From positions 1 through 64,000 of the forward strand of contig NZ_JAMXQS010000005.1 of the NCBI RefSeq assembly GCF_024053505.1: DNA of 64,000 nt. Reading direction: 5' to 3'. The notes beneath the pieces were generated by a model. The model was not told where the DNA came from. It worked only from the letters and a program-made list of their open reading frames with translations, and made no database searches. Both the position numbers and the translations under genes were made by a program. Source of the stretch: Mesorhizobium liriopis. GTDB taxonomy: Bacteria > Pseudomonadota > Alphaproteobacteria > Rhizobiales > Rhizobiaceae. Every line of letters starts with the position of its first letter. Position 1 is the first letter of the stretch. Shown piece after piece: positions 1-8,828 of this stretch.

Positions 1-138
1 CGCAAAGCGCAAGTGGTCCTCCATCCGCTTGCCCAACACCACCTCGTCCTTGTTGTAGAAGCGGTAAGCCAAAGGATTGACGCTGTCTGGACCCTCATAC
101 CGGATGGGAGAGAGGTCGGTGAAAAAAGGTGCTGTCAT
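1..138 (-). CDS. xylA: xylose isomerase, N-terminal part (cut by window edge)
   Basis: The first 46 residues of a XylA-type aldose isomerase are visible, running off the left edge. The N-terminus carries the family's opening pattern ([16 protein letters not shown], then [13 protein letters not shown]). The enzyme family interconverts aldoses and ketoses, classically D-xylose and D-xylulose, in the cytoplasm with divalent metal. It is the last visible gene of the minus-strand unit that starts with the MocD-like oxygenase, 47 bp after the PanB-like gene. The ribosome site is weak. In this context it may act on another aldose. The catalytic core lies outside the window and cannot be judged. Confidence 0.85.
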   Translation of the reverse strand, partial: MTAPFFTDLSPIRYEGPDSVNPLAYRFYNKDEVVLGKRMEDHLRFA

Positions 139-185
139 GACTGTGCTCGAAACATCGATATGTGGGAAATGGCTGGGACGGAGGA

Positions 186-986
186 TCAGTTCGCGTCGAG
201 TTGGGCCTGGAACTTCTTCAGCTCCTCTGGCGCCATCCGCACGATGTGCTTGTCTTCCGGATAGGCTTTCGTGTTCACGTCGGCGACGAATTCGGAAAAG
301 GCGGCGACGCGCTCCTGCTGGAGCCGGTCATATTCGGCCGCGAAGTTGCGGTAGACCTTGGAATGGCGCGGCATGTGTCCGCGATTGGTGCCTAAGATGT
401 CCTCGGCAAAGAGATACTGGGCATCGCAGCCCGTGCCCGCTCCCATCGAGAGCATGAAGAGCGAAGTGCGCTGGGAGATGGCTTCCGCGACCTCGACGGG
501 CACGACCTCGATCTCGGCGCCGAAGGCCCCGGCGGCTTCAAGCTGGCGCACGGCCTGCAGGATTTCCACCGCACTCTCCGCCGTCTTGCCGACGGCCTTC
601 CAGCCGCCCGTCCATGTGCGACGCGAGGGGATCAAGCCGACATGGCCGATAACGGGCACGGATTCGTCCGCCATCCGCTTGATGGTCGCGACACTCGCGC
701 TGCAATAAACCGCGTCGGCACTGGCTTTCAGCATGCGGAACGCCCAGCGCACGAAATCGTCGGCCGTGCCGATCTCGAAGAAGTTCTCGCCCGGCATGGA
801 GAAAAGGCTGGGTGCGGCGTCGCGATATTGCGGGTCGAGCAGGAGGTCCGGCGGGATGGAAACGATGTCGATCCCGGCGCGCTCGGCGGCTTCCGCCTCC
901 TCCAGCGTCATGACGCGCAACATGGTCAGCTGCTTCTTGCCTTTGATCGCGCGCAGGTCAGCAATGGTTGGCCGTTGACGGCTCAT
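186..986 (-). CDS. PanB-like (ketopantoate hydroxymethyltransferase family) protein
   Basis: A 266-residue protein with the length and TIM-barrel pattern of 3-methyl-2-oxobutanoate hydroxymethyltransferase. PanB-like stretches include [30 protein letters not shown] and [10 protein letters not shown]. Against the known E. coli PanB, the metal-ligand segments (VGDSLG and KIEGG there) are not recognisable here, where SIPPDLLLD and CSASV occupy those places. The glutamate in the EVVP motif is kept. The start has a good GGGAGG ribosome site. It sits between the ferredoxin reductase and xylA genes, so pantothenate synthesis is an unlikely job. A role in one-carbon or aldol chemistry of the pathway is an inference only. 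Confidence 0.7.
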   Translation of the reverse strand: MSRQRPTIADLRAIKGKKQLTMLRVMTLEEAEAAERAGIDIVSIPPDLLLDPQYRDAAPSLFSMPGENFFEIGTADDFVRWAFRMLKASADAVYCSASVATIKRMADESVPVIGHVGLIPSRRTWTGGWKAVGKTAESAVEILQAVRQLEAAGAFGAEIEVVPVEVAEAISQRTSLFMLSMGAGTGCDAQYLFAEDILGTNRGHMPRHSKVYRNFAAEYDRLQQERVAAFSEFVADVNTKAYPEDKHIVRMAPEELKKFQAQLDAN

Positions 987-1011
987 GTGTTTTCCTCCCC
1001 TCGAATTGCGC

Positions 1012-2232
1012 TCAAGCCGCCAACAGCGCCTTGAGTTTTGTATCCGGCGCGGCCAGCCGCTCAGGCGGCGGACAGGCGCGCTTGGCGATCAGCATTTCGG
1101 CAAGCCTGATGTCGCGCGCGACCGCGTTACCCGGACCGATACCGGAAGCTGCCACGAGCCGCCCATCGACTGCCAGATGAAACAGGATGAAGGCCCCCTC
1201 GCCAGTGTCGCGTCGCACGGTCTGGCTCCCCTCGTCGGAAAGGCCTGCGATCTGCAGGCCAAGCTCGTACTGGTCCGACCAGAACCACGGCACGGCTGTG
1301 TGCCCCTCATGGCCGCCGAGCATGTTCCCAGCGGCCAATGTGCCTTGTTCTTGCGCATTGCGCCAGGCTTCGAGCCGGACGCGCCGGCCGCCGTAGAGAT
1401 CGAGCACGAAGGAGCAGCAGTCGCCCGCCGCAAAGATATCGGGATCGCTTGTGCGCAGCTCGGCATCCACCGCGATGCCGTTTTCGATCGCGAGCGCAGC
1501 CTGTTCGGCGAGTGACATGTTGGGCACGGCACCGATGCCGATCACGCAAAGATCAGCCTCGACTGTTGTGCCGTCCGCGAGACCGATCCGCACGCCGTCA
1601 GGGCCATGCTCAATCGTCGCGATGCTGCTGCCGGTGCGGATTTCGACGGCGTGCCTCACATGCTGGGCATGCACGGCTTCAGCAATTTCCGCCGGCACGG
1701 CGCGCGCGAGGATGCGCGGCAGCGACTCCACGACGGTGACAGGGCAGCCCAGACGGCGAGCCGACGCTGCCAGTTCGAGCCCGATGAAGCCGCCGCCGAT
1801 GACGGCCACGCGTATGCCGCGCTTGAGATGGGCGCGGATCGCCAGCGCGTCATCGAAGGTCCGCAGATAAACGCAGGCCTCGATACCTTCGGCGAGGGGC
1901 AGCCGACGCGGCGCGGCACCGGTGGCGAGCAGCAGCTTTTCGTAAGGCACGTGCGCACCGTTGGAAAGCGCAACGCTTTTCGCCTGCCGGTCGAGCGCGA
2001 CTGCCTCGGCACCGCTCATCAGCACAATGTTTCGCTCTTCGAGCATCTCGCGCGAAGCGATGAGTTTCGGTGCCGGCTCGTCAGCGCCGGCGATGGCGTC
2101 CTTCGATAACGGCGGGCGCTCGTAAGGGAGGTGCGTCTCGGCGCCGATCAGCGTGACGGAGCCCTCGTGACCACGCTCGCGCAGGCTCAAGGCTGCACGG
2201 ATGCCGCATTCGCCGGCACCCACGATCACCAT
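1012..2232 (-). CDS. mocF: FAD/NAD(P)-dependent ferredoxin reductase, MocF-like
   Basis: A 406-residue reductase of the Rieske-oxygenase electron-transfer class. The FAD-binding GAGECG fingerprint begins at residue 5, the NAD(P)-binding VIGGGFIGLELA lies in the middle, and a second flavin motif (DIFAAGDCCSF) follows. The ATG at 2232 is preferred to an upstream TTG at 2250, because it has a strong GGGGAGGGG ribosome site and puts the fingerprint at the N-terminus. The expected role is passing electrons from NAD(P)H to the ferredoxin encoded just upstream, which then feeds the membrane oxygenase. The order oxygenase-ferredoxin-reductase matches mocDEF of rhizopine catabolism. Confidence 0.85.
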   Translation of the reverse strand: MVIVGAGECGIRAALSLRERGHEGSVTLIGAETHLPYERPPLSKDAIAGADEPAPKLIASREMLEERNIVLMSGAEAVALDRQAKSVALSNGAHVPYEKLLLATGAAPRRLPLAEGIEACVYLRTFDDALAIRAHLKRGIRVAVIGGGFIGLELAASARRLGCPVTVVESLPRILARAVPAEIAEAVHAQHVRHAVEIRTGSSIATIEHGPDGVRIGLADGTTVEADLCVIGIGAVPNMSLAEQAALAIENGIAVDAELRTSDPDIFAAGDCCSFVLDLYGGRRVRLEAWRNAQEQGTLAAGNMLGGHEGHTAVPWFWSDQYELGLQIAGLSDEGSQTVRRDTGEGAFILFHLAVDGRLVAASGIGPGNAVARDIRLAEMLIAKRACPPPERLAAPDTKLKALLAA

Positions 2233-2263
2233 TCCCCTCCCCTCGCTCAACGCCCCCGCCCCT

Positions 2264-2578
2264 TCAGCCGACGTCGATCATGACGCGACCGCCCTCGACC
2301 TTGACCGGATAGGTCTTGAGGTTGACGCAGACCGGCGCGCCCTTGGCAGCCCCCGTCTTGTAGTTGAAGCGCCCATTGTGCTTGGGGCATTCGATGATGT
2401 CATCCATCACCAATCCATCGGCCAGATGGATCTTCTCATGCGTGCAAAGCCCGTCGGTCGCGAAATACTCGTCATCGGGCGAGCGATAGATGGCAAAGGT
2501 GCGGCCTTCGTGGTCGAAGCGGATCACATCCTCCTCGTCCACATCGTCAGCCCCGCAGGCTTCGATCCAGCCGGCCAT
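2264..2578 (-). CDS. mocE: Rieske-type [2Fe-2S] ferredoxin, MocE-like
   Basis: A 104-residue Rieske ferredoxin. The two cluster-binding motifs are visible as C45-T-H47 and C64-P-K-H67, with the usual spacing. The ATG at 2578 is chosen because it has a GGAGGA site and gives the normal family length; longer readings would run into the desaturase gene. It is expected to shuttle electrons between the MocF-like reductase and the MocD-like diiron membrane protein in the cytoplasm. The gene lies 71 bp downstream of mocD and 31 bp upstream of mocF. Confidence 0.9.
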   Translation of the reverse strand: MAGWIEACGADDVDEEDVIRFDHEGRTFAIYRSPDDEYFATDGLCTHEKIHLADGLVMDDIIECPKHNGRFNYKTGAAKGAPVCVNLKTYPVKVEGGRVMIDVG

Positions 2579-2649
2579 GGAAGTCCTCCCAGACAATTTT
2601 CTCAGATGGTGTGCGGGGGCGGGTTGCCGCCGCACGAAAGCCGGCCGGT

Positions 2650-3756
2650 TTATTCTGCTGCGGCAGCCAGTTCGAAATCGTGGAACTCGCCGCGATAAGG
2701 CCTCGCCGTCAAAGGCAGCTCGCGGCGGAGGTAATGATCCTCGTAGCGCAACTGCTTGAGCAGCACCGGCCAGACTTCGCGGTAGGCATGCCACATCGAA
2801 GGGTTGGGCTCAGGCAGGTCGTGCTTGATCATCGCGTGCAGCCTGGGCAGCGCATGATAGGGCACCATCGGGAACATGTGATGCTCCACATGGTAGTTCA
2901 TGTTCCAATAGATGAACCGGCTGATTGGGTTCATGTAGACGGTGCGTGTGTTGAGCCGGTGATCCGTCACATTGTCCGCCAAGCCGATATGCTGGAGCAG
3001 GCCGGTCAGCACCATGTGCCAGCTGCCGTAGAGGCGCGGCAGGCCAATCAGCATGAGCGGCAGGAACGACCATGTCGCGAGCGCCACGGCGATCGTCGCG
3101 AGGTAGATCGCCACGTGGCAGCGCGCGGCTATGACGGCCTTGTTGAACTCCATTTCCGGCACGTAGGTTTTTTCTTCCGCATTCAGCCCGGTAAAAGCCT
3201 GACGGAAGAGACCCGGCAGCGAATAGCGAAAATCGAGCAGGCCGGTGAACATCAGTGCGGCCTTGAGCAGGTCCGGCGGACGCATCACGGCGATCTCGGC
3301 GTCGCGGCCGACGATGATCGTATCCGTGTGATGGCGCGCATGGCTCCAGCGCCACGTCACCGGATTGCGCATCAGCATGAAGGACGCGATCTGGTAGACA
3401 ACATCGTTCATCCAGCGCGTCTTGAAGGCGGTGCCGTGTCCGCATTCATGCCAGCGGGAGTCGGATGCCGAAGCGTAGAAGACGCCGTAGACGAGAAAGA
3501 ACGGCACAGACCACCAGCTGCCCCAGAAGTAGATAGCACCGGCTGCAGACAAAAGCAGGACGCCGAGCCAGATTGCCGTATCGCGTATGGCCGGACCATC
3601 CGAGCGCTGCATCAGCGCCTTCATTTCCTTGCGCGCGATGTCGGTGTGATACCACTCGGCAGCTGCCAAGCCGCTTTCCACGGCCTCGCGCGCGCTGACG
3701 CCGACTAGGCTGTAGTCCCGAACTGTTTTGGCCCTTTGGCCTTCAGCGATGCTCAT
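2650..3756 (-). CDS. mocD: membrane fatty-acid-desaturase-family oxygenase, MocD-like
   Basis: A 368-residue integral membrane diiron protein with the three histidine boxes of the family: HECGH at 103-107, HARHH at 139-143 and HVEHH at 289-293. Hydrophobic pairs lie around residues 60-95 and 210-245. The start at 3756 has a GGGAGGCGAGG site and removes a 12-residue upstream extension. Together with the adjacent Rieske ferredoxin and reductase it makes a complete three-component oxygenase. MocDEF is associated with demethylating 3-O-methyl-scyllo-inosamine. Lipid desaturation cannot be excluded by sequence, but the sugar-transport context argues against it. Confidence 0.8.
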   Translation of the reverse strand: MSIAEGQRAKTVRDYSLVGVSAREAVESGLAAAEWYHTDIARKEMKALMQRSDGPAIRDTAIWLGVLLLSAAGAIYFWGSWWSVPFFLVYGVFYASASDSRWHECGHGTAFKTRWMNDVVYQIASFMLMRNPVTWRWSHARHHTDTIIVGRDAEIAVMRPPDLLKAALMFTGLLDFRYSLPGLFRQAFTGLNAEEKTYVPEMEFNKAVIAARCHVAIYLATIAVALATWSFLPLMLIGLPRLYGSWHMVLTGLLQHIGLADNVTDHRLNTRTVYMNPISRFIYWNMNYHVEHHMFPMVPYHALPRLHAMIKHDLPEPNPSMWHAYREVWPVLLKQLRYEDHYLRRELPLTARPYRGEFHDFELAAAAE

Positions 3757-3825
3757 CCTCGCCTCCCGATGGCGCCAGAGCGCCTTAGTCAATCGTTGAC
3801 CGACATATAGCCGATGCGCATAATC

Positions 3826-3873
3826 CCATCAACAAATATCGCAAATAACTTCTTTTAACATCAAAAAACATCA
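3826..3873. promoter_or_regulatory. candidate operator: phased ACATCA-like repeats upstream of mocD
   Basis: Two pairs of related hexamers spaced exactly 10 bp lie in the gap between the epimerase-like gene and mocD: CCATCA at 3826 with ATATCG at 3836, and ACATCA at 3858 with ACATCA at 3868. The stretch 3857-3874 matches 15693-15710, ahead of the large ABC operon, at 16 of 18 positions. One-turn spacing suggests a protein bound to one face of the helix, but the regulator is not proven. Confidence 0.45.
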
Positions 3874-5049
3874 TCATGGGCGGAGGTCGGCGAACTTTCC
3901 GGAGGGCTCTGGATAGGGCTCCTGTGGCTGCGCCTCGATTCTGGCAATAGCGGCGCCCGCCTCGGCGATCTCCTCTGCACCGTCGAGAATCCTGAACTCG
4001 GTGTCGTAGGCGCGGGCCTCGCCATGTTCGAGCCAGATCATCTCGCCCCGTTCGCGTGCGGCGAGGTCGCCTAGAACATGATGGGTCGAGGGTTCGATGC
4101 CGAGTGCGTACTGGCCCGCCTGGAAGTTCTGCCACTCGTATGCGCATGGAAGCTGATCCTTGCGCGTCGTCACCTGAAAGCCGAGGCTGAGCTGATCGTT
4201 GATGATGGCTACAGGCACCCGCCCTTCGCTGTCCGCGGCCATTTCGTGCTGCCAGACCTGCTCGCGGAAACCGAGCCTGGGCCCCGAAAGCGTGCAGTAG
4301 CCCACCCCTTGCCGCTCATACGCGTCGCCCGCATGCGCGGCCCAGACGACATCCCTGATCGGCGCCACATAGCGGCTACCCTCGTCGAGCAGTGGATGGC
4401 CGACATTGACGTGATAAAAGAACATATGCGGCGTCCGCGCGAAGCCGTGATTGACGACCCGGTCGCGGATGCGGATCGTGTTGCGACCGACATCAGCCTC
4501 GATGCGGCGCACCAGATGCAGGTCCTCGCCGAACACGGCCGATTGCTGGACCGTGCCTTCCGCCCAGAGCACGCATTCGTCGCCGTTCCAGGTTTCGCCA
4601 TAGCCGGTCAGGCGGGCCGGTATCGTGCTGATCCGGCCGTGCAGCGAATGGGTGACGCTCGGCTTGCCTGGATAGTTGTATTCATCCGCCGGCACTTCGC
4701 CGGGTCCGAGGATGTGGTCGAGCCCGCAGGTGACGAGCAGGCCCGAGAACGACCGCGCCCAGGCAAGCCCCTTCTCGCCTTCATATTCGTGCAGGCCGGG
4801 GTGGCGGAAGCCGGAGGGCGAATGCCATCCGATCGCCTGACCCTTGAACTCGCAATCGGCGATGTCGAGCGCGCGATCGATGAGCGCGGTGAAGCGGAGG
4901 CCCGAGCCGGTGCGGAATTCGAGCATCCGGATGCCGCGCTCGACGCCATCGCCCAGCACCATCAGCCGCACGCCCGCGAACTGCGAAAGCATGCCCGAAC
5001 GTTCGGCGACCTCGCGGCGTGAAAGTGTCTGGCCGAAAAGCTTCACCAT
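3874..5049 (-). CDS. aldose-1-epimerase-like protein (DUF4432 family)
   Basis: A 391-residue protein resembling the DUF4432 branch of the galactose-mutarotase fold. Typical pieces are ALIDRALDIADCEFKG, a HSLHGRIS segment and FFYHVNVGHPLLDEGS near the middle. Members are thought to act on sugar anomers or related cyclic compounds. The start at 5049 is the first ATG in frame after the upstream ATPase gene ends (5078); its ribosome site is weak. It is the last gene of the long minus-strand transport operon. The repeat block that precedes mocD starts right at its stop codon. The substrate is unknown. Confidence 0.7.
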   Translation of the reverse strand: MVKLFGQTLSRREVAERSGMLSQFAGVRLMVLGDGVERGIRMLEFRTGSGLRFTALIDRALDIADCEFKGQAIGWHSPSGFRHPGLHEYEGEKGLAWARSFSGLLVTCGLDHILGPGEVPADEYNYPGKPSVTHSLHGRISTIPARLTGYGETWNGDECVLWAEGTVQQSAVFGEDLHLVRRIEADVGRNTIRIRDRVVNHGFARTPHMFFYHVNVGHPLLDEGSRYVAPIRDVVWAAHAGDAYERQGVGYCTLSGPRLGFREQVWQHEMAADSEGRVPVAIINDQLSLGFQVTTRKDQLPCAYEWQNFQAGQYALGIEPSTHHVLGDLAARERGEMIWLEHGEARAYDTEFRILDGAEEIAEAGAAIARIEAQPQEPYPEPSGKFADLRP

Positions 5050-5077
5050 GGAGCCGTCATCTCGATGCGCCTGCCAT

Positions 5078-5866
5078 TCAATGTGCTGCCGTATCCTTCG
5101 CGAGCGTGGACGCATCGACGCCCATGATCAGTGCCTCCACCGAAAGCAGGTCGGTGTCGACGACGTTGCGCTCGGCCACCACCTCGCCGCGCCGCATGAC
5201 GACCACGCGGTCCGCCACCTGGAACACGTGATGGATGTTGTGGGTGATGAAGAGCACACCGTGGCCCGCCGCACGCACTTCCCGCACGAAGCGTAGCACG
5301 CCGTGGGTTTCCTCGACGCCGAGATTGTTGGTCGGCTCGTCGAGGATGATGAGCTTGGCCGCGAACTGCATGGCGCGCGAGATCGCGATCGACTGCCGCT
5401 CGCCGCCCGACAGCGTGTTGACCAGCACATCGGCGTCCAGCTTCTTGGAAATGCCGACCCGCTTCAGAAGCACCGTCGCGGCCTGCCGCAGTGCCGTGAA
5501 ATCGAGCGGCGCGAACACACCGAGCCAGGGAAGCGTCACCGGTTCGCGACCGAGAAAGAGGTTGCGCGCGATCGACAGGTCTGGCGCGAGCGAGGTGTCC
5601 TGATGGATGGTCTCGATGCCGAGATCCATCGCGTCGCGCGCATTGCGGATCGAGGCCCGTTGCCCGCGCACATGGATTTCCCCGCCATCGAAAGGATGCA
5701 CGCCGGAGATCGCCTTGATGAGGGTCGACTTGCCTGCGCCATTGTCGCCGAGCAGCGCCACCACCTCGCCTTCGCGCAGGACCATCGACGCGTTCTTGAG
5801 CGCGTGGACATTGCCGAAAGACTTGCGGACCCGGTCGAGCCGCAGGATTTCCGCGCCCGCGCTCAT
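5078..5866 (-). CDS. CUT2-type sugar ABC transporter, ATP-binding protein
   Basis: A 262-residue single-domain ATPase. Walker A is GDNGAGKST at 40-48, the signature is LSGGERQSIAISRA, and Walker B is LIILDEPTNNLG. Ribose-type ATPases have two fused domains of about 500 residues; this one has one domain, like the FrcA type of rhizobia. Its ATG at 5866 overlaps the permease stop by four bases (ATGA), implying translational coupling. With the permease at 5863 and the binding protein at 6926 it forms a complete CUT2 importer. Confidence 0.88.
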   Translation of the reverse strand: MSAGAEILRLDRVRKSFGNVHALKNASMVLREGEVVALLGDNGAGKSTLIKAISGVHPFDGGEIHVRGQRASIRNARDAMDLGIETIHQDTSLAPDLSIARNLFLGREPVTLPWLGVFAPLDFTALRQAATVLLKRVGISKKLDADVLVNTLSGGERQSIAISRAMQFAAKLIILDEPTNNLGVEETHGVLRFVREVRAAGHGVLFITHNIHHVFQVADRVVVMRRGEVVAERNVVDTDLLSVEALIMGVDASTLAKDTAAH

Positions 5867-6867
5867 CGCCGGAAACTCCGCTTCTGGATGAAGGCGTGCA
5901 GGATGAGCATCACAAGGATGATCGCGCCCACGAAGATGTTGAAGGCGAGCCCCGGCACGCCGACCAGCACGATGCCGTTGCGGATGGCGCGCAGCATCAC
6001 GGCGCCGACGATCGTGCCAAGGATCGTGCCGCGCCCGCCGGTGAGTGCCGTGCCGCCCACCACCACCATCGCGATCACTTCGAGCTCGTAGCCTGTGCCC
6101 GCGACTGGTGACGCGGCCGAAATGCGGAAGGCGCTGATCATGCCTGCGAGGCCTGCCAGCACCGATGTCACGATGAAGAGCCCGATCTTGACCGCATCGG
6201 CCGGCACGCCGCGAGCGACGGCCGCGTTCCGGTTCGAGCCGATGGCGCTGATCCAGTTGCCAAGCTTGGAGAAGTTCAGGATGTAGGCCGCGAGCGCCGT
6301 AAGTGCGATGAACCACCAGAGCGAGGTGTAGAGCCGCCATGGCCCGAGCTCGAAGGAGTCCGCGAGAAGCGTCACGAACACGCCCGGTTGGTCCCATGAT
6401 TTCAAGGGAAAGCCCTGGGTGATGTAGAGCGCCACGCCGCGCACGATCATCAGCATGGAAAGCGTGACGAGAAAGGACGAAATGCCGATCTTCGTCACGA
6501 TCAGCCCGTTGATCGCGCCGATCGCGATGCAGACAAGGAGACCGATCGCCAGGGCCGTGCCGATATCGACCACGCCGTTCTGCGCCAGAAGCATCACGAT
6601 GACCGGCCCGAGCGCAAAGGTCGCGCCGACCGAAAGGTCGAACTCGCCTGCCGTCAGAAGCAGCGTCATGCCGAGCGCGATGATGCCGAGCTCGGGCAGA
6701 AACGCCATCATGTTGGAGATGTTGAGCGGCGACAGGAATGCCGGCCGGGCGAGCGAAAAGCCGACAAGGACGATCGCCAGGATCACCAGCGAAGCGATTT
6801 GCGGCGAGCCCGCCAGACCGCGCCAGCGGCTGGCAGGTTTGTCGAAAGGTTGGATGAGAACAGTCAT
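5863..6867 (-). CDS. CUT2-type sugar ABC transporter permease
   Basis: A 334-residue, very hydrophobic protein of the ribose/fructose permease family, with about nine to ten predicted membrane segments. The conserved cytoplasmic stretch GTGYELEVIAMVVVGGTALT and the following GGRGTILGTIVGA are easily seen. The ATG at 6867 (AGGCGG site) is preferred; a GTG at 6921 would add 18 residues lacking membrane character. The gene follows the binding-protein gene and overlaps the ATPase gene by ATGA. Confidence 0.88.
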   Translation of the reverse strand: MTVLIQPFDKPASRWRGLAGSPQIASLVILAIVLVGFSLARPAFLSPLNISNMMAFLPELGIIALGMTLLLTAGEFDLSVGATFALGPVIVMLLAQNGVVDIGTALAIGLLVCIAIGAINGLIVTKIGISSFLVTLSMLMIVRGVALYITQGFPLKSWDQPGVFVTLLADSFELGPWRLYTSLWWFIALTALAAYILNFSKLGNWISAIGSNRNAAVARGVPADAVKIGLFIVTSVLAGLAGMISAFRISAASPVAGTGYELEVIAMVVVGGTALTGGRGTILGTIVGAVMLRAIRNGIVLVGVPGLAFNIFVGAIILVMLILHAFIQKRSFRR

Positions 6868-6925
6868 CGCATGATCCGCCTGAGCGGGTACTGCCGTGCC
6901 ATCACGGCCGGCAGCCACCACCCGG

Positions 6926-7861
6926 TCACTTGTTGTAGAGCTTGAGGATCGGCTCGACGCTGGTCTTGTCGTAGAGACTGAAGGTCAGCACGTCATAGCC
7001 GATGGGCTCGCCGGACGCGGCGAGGTTGAGGAGCGCGACCGGCATGAAACCTTGCGCCGACGGATACTGCCAGGCGGCCGCGTTGAAGTAGCCTGCCTTC
7101 ACCGCCTCCGCCGTTTCCTTGGAATTACCCCAGCCGACCACGGGAATCGTGCCCGGCTTGATGCCGGCATTGTCGAACACCTGACGGACCGCAGCCGCCA
7201 CCGAGTCGCCCAGCGCGATGATCGCCGGAGGATTGTTGGCGAGCATGTAGTCGCTCATCTTGGCGATGATGCCGGCTGGATCGGTGCCAGCATCCACCAC
7301 GTCATAGGTGATCTTGAGCGGATCGAAGACGCTCGCGATGCCGGAGGTCTCGAGTTGCTGGTAGCTGGCGCCGGGAACCTCGACGGGCAGGAAGACCTTG
7401 TCGCCTTCCTTCACCAGCTTGTTGTCCACGAGATATTTGGCCCAGATTGCACCGGCCTGCGTCAGGTCGGCGCCGACATAGGCCTGTCGGCCGGTTGCAG
7501 GGTCGTCCGTGTTGAAGAAGACGACCGGGATGCCTGCATCCTTGGCCGCCTTTACTTCGGCGTTCCAAAGGCCGGGCTGGGCCGAGGTCGTGCCGATGCC
7601 GTCCGGCTTGGCAGCGATCGCCGAGTTGAAGGCCTCCTTCTGGGCCGCCATGTCGCCGCCCGAGAAGGAGATTTGACAGTTGGCGTTGAGCTGCTCGCAG
7701 GCGCGCTGGGCGCCCGCGTTCCAGTCGAGCCAGAACGCATCGGACGGCCCGCCATGCGACAGCAGGTAAAAGGTCTTCTTGGCTTCCTGCGCATGGGCCG
7801 GCATGCTCAGGGTCGCACACGCCAGCAGTGCCGCGCCCGCCAGTTTCAGAACCGTCTTCAT
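6926..7861 (-). CDS. CUT2-type periplasmic sugar-binding protein (MocB-like family)
   Basis: A 311-residue secreted protein with a cleavable signal peptide (about 24 residues, ending AHA). The mature part begins with the YLLSHGGPSDAFW pattern of periplasmic binding protein type I, and has GIPVVFFNTDDP for the hinge strand and VVGWGNSKET near the C-terminus. Rhizopine-binding MocB belongs to the same broad family, as do ribose, xylose and inositol binders, so the ligand cannot be named. It is first of the three CUT2 genes in transcription order, the usual arrangement for making excess binding protein. Confidence 0.87.
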   Translation of the reverse strand: MKTVLKLAGAALLACATLSMPAHAQEAKKTFYLLSHGGPSDAFWLDWNAGAQRACEQLNANCQISFSGGDMAAQKEAFNSAIAAKPDGIGTTSAQPGLWNAEVKAAKDAGIPVVFFNTDDPATGRQAYVGADLTQAGAIWAKYLVDNKLVKEGDKVFLPVEVPGASYQQLETSGIASVFDPLKITYDVVDAGTDPAGIIAKMSDYMLANNPPAIIALGDSVAAAVRQVFDNAGIKPGTIPVVGWGNSKETAEAVKAGYFNAAAWQYPSAQGFMPVALLNLAASGEPIGYDVLTFSLYDKTSVEPILKLYNK

Positions 7862-7886
7862 CGTCCTTTCCTCCCTTTTGGCTTTC

Positions 7887-8801
7887 TCAGAGACCGTTCT
7901 CGCGCAGCTTGCCGTCGAGGAACTTCTTGGCGCGCGGCACGTCGTCCTCGGACAGGTGCTCGATGATCATCGGAATGTTCGGGTGCTTCTGGGCGAGCCG
8001 CTGCAGATAAAGGTCGTAGTTGAGCGAACCCAGGCCCGGTGCCGGCAGCTCGATCTCGCCGACACCGCGGAAGGTGTGGCTTTCGAGGGCATCGGCATCA
8101 CCGATATCGGCATGCTTTTCCGACTTGTCGTCGCCCGAACGCTTCACGTCCTTGGCGTGGGCGATTCTGATCTTGTCGGACAATGTGTCGAAGACCTGAT
8201 TGAGGATCTGGTCCATCCGGTCGATGTTGTGGGTCTCGAAATAGTTGGTCGGGTCCATCAGGAGGCCGAGGCCCGGATGATCGACCTGCGCGAACATCTT
8301 CACCGTTTCTTCGACGGAGCCGACGACGTTGTTCACATAGGTCTCGAGCAGGAACACCGCGCCATGGTCATAGGCTTCCTGCGAGAGCTCCGAGATCACC
8401 TTGCGGCACTCTTCGAAGCCTTCCTCCGTCTTGTTCTTTTCGTGGTGAACCCAGTCGGACTCGGTGTTGTAGGTGCCGGTTTCCGAGATCACATAGGGCG
8501 TGCCGAAATGGCGGGCGTTGCGGATGATCTCCTTGAGATAACCCACGCGCTTCTCCCGCTCCGCCTTATCGGGGTGGATGATGTTGGTGTAGCCCGAGAT
8601 GGCACAGATCGGCAGGTGGTGATCGCGGAACACGTCGCGCACCTTCTTCGCCTTGTCGGCCGTGATCTGCCCGGCCGAAAGATCCACATCCTTGAAGTGG
8701 AGGTCGAGCTGCACGGTGTTGAAGTTGAGCGCGCGGATCTTCTGCGCGGTTTCCTCAAGGCCATACGGAAAATAGCCCGTGAAAATGCCGGCTTGCATCA
8801 T
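7887..8801 (-). CDS. sugar phosphate isomerase/epimerase (AP endonuclease 2-like TIM barrel)
   Basis: A 304-residue TIM-barrel protein of the xylose-isomerase-like superfamily that also contains IolE, IolH and MocC. Likely metal-binding elements are HLDLHFKD-like strands, the central FLLETYVNN, MDPTNYFETHN, and IAHAKDVKRS, ending in MIIEHLSEDD. The start has a GGGGAGGACACC site. It lies between the binding-protein and Gfo/Idh/MocA genes. In inositol-type pathways such proteins dehydrate or isomerise keto-cyclitols. The precise reaction here is unknown. Confidence 0.75.
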   Translation of the reverse strand: MMQAGIFTGYFPYGLEETAQKIRALNFNTVQLDLHFKDVDLSAGQITADKAKKVRDVFRDHHLPICAISGYTNIIHPDKAEREKRVGYLKEIIRNARHFGTPYVISETGTYNTESDWVHHEKNKTEEGFEECRKVISELSQEAYDHGAVFLLETYVNNVVGSVEETVKMFAQVDHPGLGLLMDPTNYFETHNIDRMDQILNQVFDTLSDKIRIAHAKDVKRSGDDKSEKHADIGDADALESHTFRGVGEIELPAPGLGSLNYDLYLQRLAQKHPNIPMIIEHLSEDDVPRAKKFLDGKLRENGL

Positions 8802-8828
8802 GGGTGGTGTCCTCCCCTTAAGTGTCAG

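Noticed and set aside
2611-3708. A 365-codon plus-strand frame opposite the MocD gene
   Set aside because: Antisense shadow; the minus strand has all three histidine boxes and good starts.
2650-3756. Lipid fatty-acid desaturase
   Set aside because: The Rieske ferredoxin and reductase partners and the sugar-transport context fit a MocDEF-type oxygenase better, although the fold is shared.
1-7861. A plain xylose utilisation locus because of xylA and the CUT2 importer
   Set aside because: No xylulokinase is visible, and the oxygenase, PanB-like and MocA/MocC-type proteins are not part of xylose catabolism.
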